Below, piece after piece: positions 6,889 to 6,889 of a DNA stretch of 6,889 nt (its first letter is position 1; every line of letters begins with the position of its first letter). Below the pieces are notes generated by a model. That model was not told where the DNA came from. It did not search any database and saw nothing but the letters and a program-made list of their open reading frames with translations. The DNA is from an uncultured Eubacteriales bacterium. Lineage in GTDB: Bacteria; Bacillota; Clostridia; Oscillospirales; CAG-382. The DNA lies in the NCBI GenBank assembly GCA_900554405.1, contig USHI01000069.1, forward strand, positions 1 to 6,889, in the 5' to 3' direction. The position numbers and the translations under genes were made by a program.

Positions 6889-6889
6889 C

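Overview
The window is a compact, single-strand (minus) housekeeping cluster from a low-GC-lineage Gram-positive, most likely a member of the class Clostridia (Oscillospirales-like) with moderately high GC. The lineage call is an inference from three things: the gene order fmt-rsmB-rlmN-stp-prkC-rsgA, the PASTA-type Ser/Thr kinase, which is typical of Firmicutes and Actinobacteria, and the wording of the kinase and RlmN proteins. No mobile element, CRISPR array, RNA gene or intergenic gap longer than about 35 bases is visible.

Reading in the direction of transcription (right to left): the 3' part of fmt (6888-6131, 5' end outside the window), rsmB (6141-4906, overlapping fmt by 11 bases), rlmN (4898-3853, 7 bases after rsmB), the PP2C phosphatase stp/prpC (3817-3017, 35 bases after rlmN), the PASTA kinase prkC (3030-779, overlapping stp by 14 bases), and rsgA (782-1, overlapping prkC by 4 bases, 3' end outside the window). 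The spacing says one operon. No promoter or terminator is seen, so these presumably lie outside the window. The genes share a theme. Fmt formylates initiator tRNA, RsmB methylates 16S rRNA, RlmN methylates 23S rRNA and tRNA, and RsgA checks 30S maturation. Stp and PrkC are the antagonistic phosphatase/kinase pair that couples cell-wall state to growth, and RsgA-type GTPases are known kinase targets in related bacteria.

The unusual thing is that four of the six genes (fmt, rlmN, prkC and probably rsgA) have a broken reading frame while rsmB and stp are intact. In every case the downstream part continues in the -1 frame (equivalently +2 bases). Two breaks lie on homopolymer runs (8 and 7 bases) that also happen to form slippery heptamers. 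One lies on a GC palindrome, and one is a roughly 23-base extra segment containing an in-frame TGA. The simplest explanation is sequencing or assembly error in a draft or metagenomic contig. Programmed -1 frameshifting or ribosome bypassing is a less likely alternative, and raw reads would settle it.
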